Shown: piece after piece, positions 38,415-50,000 of the stretch
Layout: every line of letters starts with the position of its first letter
Numbering within the stretch: the first letter of the stretch is position 1
Assembly (NCBI GenBank): GCA_026936325.1
Contig: JAPTHN010000004.1
Span: 8,558,439-8,622,438, forward strand
Length of the DNA: 64,000 bases
Direction: 5' to 3'
Source of the DNA: Platynereis dumerilii
Taxonomy: Eukaryota; Annelida; Polychaeta; Phyllodocida; Nereididae
The notes under the pieces: generated by a model
Told to the model about the DNA's origin: nothing
What the model saw: only the letters and a program-made list of their open reading frames with translations
Database searches by the model: none
Translations under genes and position numbers: made by a program

Positions 38415-40303
38415 CACTCTTAAGGCCTATCTCAAAAATAATGAAGCCACAGTGTGACATGACCATCATAATTTTAAAATGAATTTTTGTATGAAATGAA
38501 CTAAGCATGTTGTAAAGAACATATTTAAGTTCCAGAAACTATATTGGCCATGGTGCTTTGATGAGTGGAAATAATTGATAACAGCTGAATATTACCGAAT
38601 TTTTAAAAGTTTGTTTTTCATGGCAGTGAAACATAACTGGGCGGAATGGTAATTTGTCATGAACTTAAATCCGTTTTCTTTATTTGGCAAAGACTGGCAC
38701 ATTTTTAAAAGTCTTCTGGACGATTGTCATTCAAATACACCAAATGTATTTTGAGAAACACCCAGTTTTTCGAAATTTTCCGGCAATTTCTTTTCAAAAC
38801 TTACATATATTAACCCCAGAAGCATATTTTTTCGTTTAAAATGATTTTAACTGCCCTATGTTATGCGTCTGTATGTGGGCTTCAAATTGATACCAAATAA
38901 GTGCCACCAAAGTGAATGTCTGCTCAGCAAATGATGATAGAAGTGTGATTTTTTGCCCATTTTTCGACATAAAAAAGCTGATTAAAAGTACTGGTGTGAT
39001 ATGAATCTTCAGAAAATGTTCTGGTTTTGACTCAAATCGATTTTATATTAATCATCATCATAACTGGGGGTAAAATACCAACATTTACAAAATAAAAAAT
39101 ATTTTGTTAATGTTTATTGCCTATTCAGACAATTTGGCCCCAAATTTTAAAGAATGCTCCATAAATGTTAATTTTTTTGTAATTAGGCAATGAAACATAC
39201 TCTGACTATTGAAATTAATTTATAATTTTCACTCCTATTCCAAGTAATATTAGAATGATCGCTTTACTGTTTGTCAGAAAAAAAATTGAATATGATCAAA
39301 ATTTTTCAGAGCGTTACGCGTGCGACGAACATAACTTTTGAATTTTATCACCAGAAACCAGTCAAAAACTTGGATTAGTTCATAGATTAATAAAACTTCA
39401 TAGATGTACTATATTTTGAGCCAATCCAGATTAAAAACAGAGCTTTCATAGCTCCGTAGCATTTGAAAGTACTCTTGGCGTTACACGTGCGACACAAGTA
39501 GATATAATACTAGATCTCAATGGCAAAAAGATTCAACTGAAATATTTTAAAGGGAAACTAGAGCATTTCTGATCAGGAACATTCAAATTTAACTCAATTT
39601 TACAAAGTCAACCTTTGAACCCAAAAAACTCGATCATGTCAAAACAAGTGGATAGAAGTACTTGTTTCAATGGATTTATGAAGCCTGGGGATGTGGAGAT
39701 TCCAAAAATTATAAGGAAATAGCAATGGAACATGTCAAACTTTGTAAAATTGAAAGAATTCATCATGTGAAAAAGTCTATGTCACGCTAAATAAGTGAAA
39801 AAATGCATGTTTTCCGATATACTTTCCTCTCTATCTCAATAACGTTTTGACGAATTGCCATGAAATTTTCAGGATTTGGCATAAGAATATATTTAAGGCA
39901 AGACTGTAATTTGAAGTTGTTTCATACAGCTGTTATCAAAATTTGTGACCCTCAGTGAAAACCAGCTGTGCCTTCATTATTTTTAAGATAGGCCATAACG
40001 CCAAAATTTCTTGAAGGTATATAAAGAATCCACAGCCGAAAAAAAGGTTCTAAATTTTAAGAGTTCAATTGAATTGAAATGTTCAATACTTGGTGAGAAG
40101 GCCCTATGACAGGACCCTATGCTCCCAACTTGAGAGAAAGGGGTTCCATTGTGGGAGTTCAGTGCAGCTGGATTATCTAATTGTTGTTTTGTTTGCTGTT
40201 GGAACCTTTTTAGAAGTTGAGTAATGAACATTTTAGGGTTCCTTATCTATACCAGCTTATAGTACCCTTACAGGTTCCATATAAAACCTTTTTGTTAAGA
40301 GTG
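38415..40303. mobile_element. TA-flanked CACTCTTAA element with inner inverted arms
   Basis: Ends CACTCTTAA are inverted and flanked by TA. The right third (about 39998-40303) is homologous, in opposite sense, to 58553-59310 (GGTTCC words; AGGACCCTATGCTCCC; ACCAGCTTATAG). The left two thirds (about 38424-39997) are bounded by GGCCTATCTCAAAAATAATG and its near inverse, so they may be a second element inserted in the first. Confidence 0.65.
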
Positions 40304-40602
40304 TATATTTTGATGTGTGATATTCAGATTGCCTGGAAAATTAGACTGACAAAGCAGTGTGAAGTAAATAATGGTGCAACTTAACCCAGACTCCCCTAGA
40401 TGACGATGAATATTCATGATTTGACTAAAATAATCATCGAAGTTTAATGATGAATATCATTCTTATTGTCTTTAATTTGTCTTTAATTACCTGTTTCGCA
40501 AATTGTGAAGATAATAAGAAGAATGCCACAAACAAACTAAGAAAAATATTTATTTTTGAAAAATGTATAGAAAGGTCTTTAAAAATTTACCAAAATATAA
40601 TG

Positions 40603-40813
40603 CACAGCTGCAAACCCTCAGCATTTAACCTTGGCGCTAAACTCTCGCAAAAACAAAGACAATCTTCTATGGACAATCTATTAAGAGGTATGAAATAAGG
40701 TATACATTTAATAAAAATTTAAAAAACCAAAAGTATTTAAAAATAATGCGCTGCTGCAAACCCTCAGCATATGACCTTCGCACAAGTTCACACTAAACAA
40801 CTAAACTCGCGCA
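40603..40813. repeat. Direct duplication near the receptor stop codon
   Basis: CTGCAAACCCTCAGCAT, then ACCTT.GC and CTAAACTC.CGCAA, occur at about 40609-40655 and again at about 40753-40813. The second copy overlaps the last codons of the receptor gene on the minus strand. Confidence 0.8.
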
Positions 40814-41028
40814 AGGAACACAAGAGAGAGAATAACTGTGAGGATTACGTAACAAATGAAGAAGAACCTGTCGAGAACTGTAGCAAACGCATGCCAGTCG
40901 TTGTTTCGGACCCTTTTGTCCGATTTTCCTCTTTCGTTCGAGTTCTCTTCTTGACCTTCGTCGTTCAGAAACGAGTCGTAGGATTCCGAAGAAACGCACA
41001 GGACTTTCCCAAGGCCGTCCACAAACAC
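40801..41028 (-). CDS. nAChR exon 8: M3-M4 loop and M4
   Basis: Acceptor CATCTACAG, then VFVDGLGKVLCVSS; a charged loop; NDWHAFATVLDRFFFICYVI and the end of M4; stop TAG at 40803-40801. The Trp/Asp-Arg approach to M4 (W..FATVLDR) is typical of the family. Confidence 0.95.
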   Translation of the reverse strand: MFVDGLGKVLCVSSESYDSFLNDEGQEENSNERGKSDKRVRNNDWHAFATVLDRFFFICYVILTVILSLVFLARV

Positions 41029-44000
41029 CTGTAGATGGATCATTGATTGGTTGAATCATTATTATGACAGTCTTACACAAAGTCAGGGGCATAGATCCTG
41101 GGGGGGATGGGGGATGCATCCCCCCTAGGATGAGCCTGGGGGGGGATTATCCCCCCCCCAGTATCTCAAATCACAGGTACTTGGTGTTGATAATTGTAAG
41201 CTATATTCAGCTGTTTTTTCCATAACACTAGTGAGATAACATGAAGAAAATACAGTACATGCATGCTTCAGTTGCTCAGATTTTACCTTCCGATAATCTG
41301 AAATAGTTTGGCTTCTGGGCCCTCAGACGGCCCCGGAAATTCCCCGCCGGGCGATTTTCGGTGCGTTGGGTCTCGCACGCAGTACACTTATGCCAAAATC
41401 ATCCCCCTCTACAAAAATGGAAAATCTACGCCTCTGCACAAATATACATGTTTTGACTACTTATGACGGACTTACACAAAACATACATGTATACAAACAT
41501 CGGGACAGATATAATTACAGTACAACCAACAGAACCCAGTATTTTGAAAGATGAATCTATCCTATATTTTCCCTGTAAATGCCATATTTTCCCTGTAAAT
41601 GCCATATTTTCTCAATTTGAAATCATATTTTCCCTCAAAATTCCCTTTTCCCTCGAAATATCATATTTTCCATCTAAATTCCATATTTCTCTGACTTTGC
41701 CATAATTTCCCTCATTTTGACATATTTTCCCTAAATTGTAATATTTTCCAGCATATCTTCACTGACTTTTTCATATTTGCCAAAGAAATGCGCCAGTATA
41801 CGGGGGGTAAAAGTGACTTAGCCATGGGATAAATTTTACCTTCTTAAGTACCCCTGGCAGAGGATATGGCCTGGATGCCCTGTCAGCGCAATTCAGGATT
41901 CCAGCGGAAAAAAGCAGACTCAACACAAGCAGGACTATGACGCTGATGTAATACTTGGCTGAAATAAATTTAATGGAAAATAATCATTGGGTTGTTAAGA
42001 AGGGAGACTTCACCCATCATAAATGGGCTGACAGTGAACTACGCATCACAGTTCAAACATTGATATTTTGAAGGAAGTATTACATTTGTGATCCCAATGA
42101 TTTATCACAGGCAATCACCAGTCTACTTGATTTTAGCAGACTAATCCTGCTTGATGGTGACAAGCAAACAAAAGGATTATGCATCTGATTTTTACTCTAA
42201 AATCAGTTATGACAAATCAAATGGCCTTCCCTTGATCATGACTAATCAAACAGCTTCTGTGTTTCCCATGTTGAATGTAGAGAAGATGACACTTCATTGC
42301 ATGGCTATTATGACTCACAGAGTGACAAAATCTGTTTGGAGCAACACTAATTTTTTGCATATCAAGTTAACAGGCTGTTTTTGCTGTTCATAAAACTGAT
42401 AAAGTTCTGGTCTGTGAACCATAGAAGTTTTAAATGAGATTTATCAACAAAGGAACATCCTTATGTTCTGTAGAGCCACTGAAACATAAGTGATTACATT
42501 TTAGAAGCTGTTTGAGAATGTTTGAGGTAATTTACCTAGCAGTGGCAGCGTTCCATGGCCTAGAGGATAGATTCGCTCTAGACTTGACAGCAAAATGGCC
42601 AAACAAATCAGAAAGCAGCCACCTGTGATTGGAAAAAAGATACAAGATTGTTCAATTAAATGTGAAACAGTGTCGAACATGCTTCAATTACATGTTATAT
42701 AATTAAGTAAATTAGAAACGAAGTTATACACTGGTCCAACTACCCCAGTAAAAATTATGACTAATATAATAATGTAACTTCTTATACTATGAGACCAACT
42801 TCACGGAGGTTCTCTCAGTTAACACTAGGGGAAAAGTGGTAAATACTTAAATCCCATTGGCTAACAGATATCCCACCCTTGCCTCTGATTGGTCCAGCCA
42901 AGGTGACTCCAAGCTGGAGTATTTTTAGTGCATTTTAATGTAACTTTAAGGCTTTATAACTTGGTCATTAGGGTGGAGTGAAAAAAGTAAAAATGTGAAA
43001 TTAAAAAAACAGCCCCTCCAAAAACTTGTAAAATATAACATATTTTCCATAAGTTAAATAAGTATTTATGACCATTTTGGGTGGTTGCTGTCATTTCTGT
43101 GACAGCTACCCTGGGTATTTTGAAATCACCTTTTTCAATGTTTTGCGAGACATCAAAAATGCTGTTTTTTGCCATAAAATTGGTCCTACAAGAGATAGAT
43201 ACAAGATTTAAAGAGCTCAAAATAAGTAAATAACAATACCAAACATACTAGAAAACGAAAATTCAAGAAACACTAGCTTAGCATGATTTAATATGAAATA
43301 ACATGATTTTTGCTATTTTTTGCGCTGTTTTTGTTCCCGAAATGATGGTTTTGTTATATTATTGATTTTAAATAAGCAACAGACATGATTTAAACAGCTG
43401 CACATACGTGTAAGACCATGCCAAGCACAATGGACAATATTGTTTGTGAGAAACATTATGCTGCATATGATGTAATGTTGAGATATTATGATTTTTCTGA
43501 CTTTTTTGCGTTATTTAATTGTAGGAATGTTAGACGAGTACTCACAACATAAATTATTGCTGAAGAGCTTTCAGGGTTCATCCAAACCCCTTCCTCAGTT
43601 CTTACTGATGGATGTTGGGTGGTCACGTGACGTATCGGATGACGTAGGGTCACGTGACTCTAAGATCTCCCGGTAAATAGCCGGGAGGGTGTGTCTCCGC
43701 CGGTCCGGTTTAGGATGCGCTCCAAATGTTATGGCAGAAGCCATACATATCACACAAGAGGAGCCCATCCTAAACCATGCATTATTTAAATTTTTGGAAT
43801 TTTATTTATATCATAAAATGGGTTCCAAATGAGCTAGAGACATGATTGAAAGGGCTGCACATCTGTTTTATGCCATGCTGAACATGATAAATATGTTTGA
43901 AGATGAAAATAAATGTCACCCCAAATATTATATTGAATAATGAGGCGAATAATGAGAATTTGTGAGAGACAAGTACTTTTGGCTCATGATAGTGTAATAC

Positions 44001-47000
44001 ATGTCATAAATTGGGTTCCAAATAAGGTAAGGACATGGTTTAAAGATCAATAAAGATTCTTTGGACAATGCTGAACATGATAGATAATATTGTGTGTGAT
44101 ATAAATGTTATATCTATTGCAAAATGGGGATAACATATCTTTTTATATTTTTTAGTTCCCGAATTGTTTGAGAACTAAGTAGGGACAACCCGATATTATA
44201 TAGCATTATTTTTTCAGCCTGGTTCTTATGTTTTTTTCTTCAGAAGACACCATAAAATTAATATTATATAGATGCTCAGTAATCGCAGCACGATATCTAT
44301 GGTGGAGTTCAGAGACTCAGTACAATAACAGTAGGGATCAATCCTGCGTCAGTCCAGCTTTAAGTTGAAAAATGTGAATGATGTTTTCTTCAGCCAAAAT
44401 GCAAGTCCTACCCTCTCTGTAATGTCCGCATGCCAGCCAGATGCTTATTTCACTTTTGGAAGATAAATGAAAAGGAACCAGGTTGAAATAATAATGGTAC
44501 TTAATATACCTAATTGTCAATCTGTCCGAAAACCTCCGGAAACATTTTGGCGGAATACAAAAATCATGTTATCCCCATTTTGCAACAGATATGACATCTA
44601 TATCACATACATATTATTGACCATGTTCCACATTGTCCAAAAAATATATGTTGCTATTTAAATCTTGTCCCTAGCTTATTTGGAGCCCAATTTATGAGAC
44701 AAAAACTACTGGTCTTACAAAGTTCTCATTATTTGTATCATTATTTCAATACAGCATTGGGGGTGACACTTATTTTCATATTCAAACTTATCATGTTCAG
44801 CATTGTATAAAACAGATATACAGCTCTTTCAATTATCTCTAGCTCATTTAGAACCCATTTTATGACAAAAACAAAATTCCAATAATTTAAAGAATACAAA
44901 AAAAGTAAGAAAAATCATAATATCTCAATATTACATCATGTACTGCATATGTTTCTCACACAAAATATTGTCCATTGTGCTTGGCATGGTCTTACACATA
45001 TGTACAGCTCTTTAAATCATGTCTCTAGCTCATTTAGAATCAATAATATGACAAAAACATCATTTCGGGAACTAAAACAGAGCAAAAAATGGCAAAAATC
45101 ATGTTATTTCAAAAATTACATCATGCAAAGCAAGTGTTTCTTGATTTTTAGTTCTCTATATGTTTGATATGGTTATTTACTTATTTTGAGCTCTTTAAAT
45201 CATGTCTCTATCTCTTTTAGAACCCTTTTTATGACAAAAAACAGAATTTTTGAGGTCTCGCGAAACATAGAAAAAGGTGATTTCAAAATGCCCAGGGTAG
45301 CTGTCACAGAAATGACAGCAACTACCCACCTCAAATGGATATAAATATTTATTTAACTATATTTGACAAGTTTTTGGAGAGGCTGATTTTTGAATTTCCA
45401 TTTTGACTTTTTTCACTCCACCCTATTGGTCATCCTTCCAGTTTAAATTTTGAAAGTTGTGTTTTTGGACTTAGAGTGTATAGAATCGCAGAATTACAAA
45501 AAGGTCATTTGAGGTCAATGTTCAGGTATTCAGTGATATATAGGTCTATTGCCAAGATACATGTAATGTTGACTCACTGCTGAAATGTCTCACATATGAG
45601 AAAGAAGGGCAAAGAGGACTTCTTACTTTTTTTTGGGGGGGGGGTTTCACTGTATCTTAGTCAGAAAACTTACCAAGAGCGAAACGCTGGTGGTCGGAGT
45701 AGGGTAGGAGGAAGATGATGGGGCACAAGATGGCAAGGAAGGCGATCGGGGCGACGTAGACAAGAGCGAAAAGATATCCTCGTCTCTTCAGGTTCAATGT
45801 GTAGGTTATGTCCGGATAAGGTTCCGGGCAGCAGGGGTAGAAGATGACATTGTGTTTGGCGGAGGTACTGGTCACCTCCCATTCGTGGCTCATAATGTAG
45901 TCACTCAGGTCGATTTCTTCTTTGCCTGAATTGGGTCACAGTCATAGAAATACATAGAAGGGACATGAGGCTGTATGAAGCCACCTCAAGATGAGGTCAC
46001 CAAATCCGCCATATTGGAACTGCCCTGAGACATGACGTCACAATAGACAAATTGTGATGTGACGTCATGCAATTGTTATAAGTGACATCACAGTTATTGG
46101 TGACGTCACAGTACCATTGTGTCAAGATACAGGGCAGTTCCAAGATGGTGGATTTGGTTGCTTCATCTGCCAGAGCCTCATGTCCGTTCTATGTATTTCT
46201 ATGGTCACAGTAAGATAGGAAGTAGTTAACAGAACAGATAGACACACATAGGGCTACAAGTATGCTTTTCGAAGTGTGGACACATTTAGTGATGCAGACC
46301 GGACCGCCTTGGACCGGTCCAGCCCTGGACCGCCAAAATACCGGACCACCTACAAAAAACCGGTCCAGTGATTTTTCATGTCATGAAGAGTATTGCATGA
46401 ATTTTGTCATATTTAAAAATGAAATTTATGTCATATAGCTTGTTTTCACCCTCATTTTATCATAATTTTTTTAATGCCGATGGACCGCTTCTGGACCGGT
46501 CCAGTAACAAAATCGGACCACCTCATCCTGGACCGGACCAGGACCGGGAGGTATATATTTTTCACTATTTGGCATGTACACGAATTTGTATACCTGCAAA
46601 AACGAACATATACACGAATTTGGCATTTGTGTAAGTGTGAAATATTGCAATTCACGAATTTGTGTAAGTGCGAAAACGAACATTGCAACCTTAAACTGGG
46701 CTAAAATTAACTCTAAACCAAATTTTAGCACTAAACCCTAATGATACAGCACTTCCACGAATGTTAGTGTTAGCAGATACACGAATTAATAATAAAGCAC
46801 ATACACGAGTGTTAGTTATTACATGTACACGAGCACCTATGCTCGTTTTTTCATGTCCACAAATTCGTACATGCTCGTTTTTACACCTCCACGAATTCGT
46901 GAACATGCCAAATAATGAAAAATATATACATGGGACCGGACCACTTTTGTAAATACCGAACCACCCTCTAAAAGGTGGTCCGGTCTGCATCACTAGACAC

Positions 47001-50000
47001 ATAAATTAGTGAATTCTGGGGGCTTTAATTTAGTGCATACTTCTCAATCAACTCTGGTACCTAGTTTCATATAAGTCAGACAGGCAATAGCCAATGATAT
47101 ATTCAGCAGAAACAAGAATATAAGGTTTGCTCAATGAACCAAAAATTTTCAACTGATGAATAGCAAATGGCGTCTGATGGTGCCGGCACGGGCCCCCAGC
47201 CTTCCTGATACTAGGAGCCCCACAACCTCTAGTTGAGCCCCTGATTTGCCCTTTTTCATCTGACCACCCCTATCGCCCGCGATTTCTTCCGGCACCCCTG
47301 CCTTAGTCGAAAAAAGTCTATGATTACACTCTAAAAAATGTCGGGACAAAATTGGTTTTTTAGATTTAAAATGGTTTTTTGAAAAACCAAATTTCAATGC
47401 AAAACCAACATGGATTTTTTTAAACCATTTTGAATCTAAAAAACAATTTTGTCTGAAATACTTTAGAGTGTAAGGAGTTGTTTAACCTTTTATCTTTACC
47501 TTCGTAATGATCGAGAGTGATTTGATTTCCATTGTACACCCAGGATCCGAACTTCATCGTGCATGTCTGGGTGTCGTAAGGAAAGTAGGTCAAGTCAACG
47601 ACACACGTCGATTTCATTATCGCCGACGGGATATAGAGGACGTCACCACTGTTGTACACAACCGTCAAAGCATCCGAATACTGTTGCCCTCCAACGTCCG
47701 CAGTATTGTAGAGAGTGATGTCTGGCTGCCATACTTTCTCTATGGGCAAACGAATTGTTGTTATGGCCCCATAGTCTGCTGGGTCCCACTTAAGCTTGTA
47801 GTCTTGCCATAACTGCAATTTTGATTCAACTCGATAACAATTCACTCAACATTTAGGCCCGTTTAAGCATGTAACTCCCAAATGGAGCCTCCATTTGCAA
47901 CATCAGGGAGTTACAAGAGTTATGGGAGTTGACAAGAGGTACTGGGAGTTGCGCGAGTTACCAGGAGTTAGCAGGAGTTCGTGGGAGTTATAGGAGTTGG
48001 CAGGATTTCCAGGAGTTGTGGGAATTACTGGGAGTTGCCAGGAGTTATGGGAATAACTGGGAGTTACAGGAAGCGAGAGTTAGCGAGAGTTAGCAGGAGT
48101 TAGTGGGAGTTACAGGAGTTGACAGGGGTTACCAAGAGTTGTGGGATTTACTGGGAGTTACCAGGAGTTATGGAAGTTAGTGGGAGTTGCAGGAGTTAGC
48201 AGGAGTTAGTGGGAGTTAGCAAGAGTTGTGGGAGTTAGCAGGACTTAGTGGAAGTTAGCAGGAGTTAGTGGGACTTAGCGGGAGTTGCGGCACATGCAAG
48301 AGTTCTGGGAGTTACATGCTTAAATGGAGCCTATGTATGGTCGATTTTAGTTATTTCAATTCACTTCAATTAATTTTTACTCAGTTCTACACCCTGCCAT
48401 CACCACCAATAACATGATGAACAAGGTAGTAGGGGAGATCGGGGCTCAGTGGGACATTTTTTTAAATTTCCAAGTGTTGCAAAATGTTTGCAGTAACGAG
48501 TTAAATGAGATCAGGTCCACATTATAGATAATGGGTTTAATGACGTTGGGTATATTGTCCAGTAGTTTCAGGTTCCTACCTTTTACAGGTTTGGAGAAAT
48601 TTTGAGTTACGTCCATATGCTCGTTTAGTGTCTCACTGTGCCCCATGGGTGGGGCACAGTGAGACAGCAGGCGGGGCACAGTGAGACAGGGCATCTGCTG
48701 CCATAACCACCAATCCTCAGGACCTGCGGAATTGTTCTATCAATTGTTGCTACAGAAACTACTGTACTCTTATAAAAGCAGCAGACTAGGTGATTATTTA
48801 GGTCCTTTTTTGAGCATGTTTCGAAACTTCATCGCACAGGTCACATGCACGACTTATTTAACCTGCCGCACCTGTTACATACTAATCAAAATTCTTTCCG
48901 ATGCTTCCCTGTGAATATGACTTGTTAAAATCAGTATTTTATAGCAGGCATTTTGTTTTTAATAGTGAATTGTGAGCTATGCATTACATTCAGGTCGTTT
49001 TGAGTGTATTTTGTGATGTCTCACTGTGCCCCACCTCAAACTGTCTCACTGTGCCCCACACAGCTCTCTTTATAAAAAATTTGAATCCTGCGGACCGGAT
49101 GCCTGTATTGTGGTTCATCATCTTACTAAACTAAGACAAATAATCAAGGTTTGAATCCCTGGCAATTGATTTGCATTATAAAAGTTTTCTCGGGAATTAT
49201 AACAAAAAGTCGTTTTTGCAAAATTATTTACTTTTACTGGCTAAAAACAAAAATATTGAAATTCCACTCTCGCTATGCTGTGTAGGCATTCAGGATATAG
49301 GACGGTCTCTCACTTACTTACTTTTCGTACTCTACAAAAGAGGGTTGTTCTGTAAACAGTACCAGCTAGATGCTACGGGCTTTGTCTCTCTGTGCTTGCC
49401 GTCTCACTGTGCCCCGCTCTCCCCTAGGCCTATCACTCTACACAGCACACATGTGCCGGCCACCAGGAAAAGGCTGTAGGTGTAGCTCTTTTGTACAGTG
49501 GTTAGCATGCTTGCCTGGTACAAATGAGGATGTGGGTTCGAACCCTGCTCCAACCATGCCCAGAGGTTATCACTATATATATGATTGGTATGATTGCCTT
49601 TCATAATAAAGTTTCAGTATGGTGAGCGCCGGTGAGCATATTTATCTGGAATGGCACTATATAAAATCATACTATATTATTGTAACTATTAAGGGGATCA
49701 GTGTCCTTTTATCAATACATGTAACTCTGTAACTGCAGCAGATACTCTATTCAGTGTTAACTATGAGTTTACTATGATGGCAGCTGAAGGAGGCGCTCAC
49801 CGGGAACTTTTCTAATGTAGTCCCTTCCCGAGGCGAGAAGAAAACGCAGCATGCGAATTGAATAGGAAAAAAAATTACTTACGAATCTCAGCCAAACTTG
49901 AGTGGTAAGAGAATTCTGCACTTCATCCTGAAAAACAAGTTATGATGACATTTCACATGCTCAAACAGCTTTTTAAACTATTTTTAAAAATTTTGATATA

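Noticed and set aside
49480-49560. Functional tRNA gene on the plus strand
   Set aside because: Perfect box B but no cloverleaf with paired acceptor stem was found.
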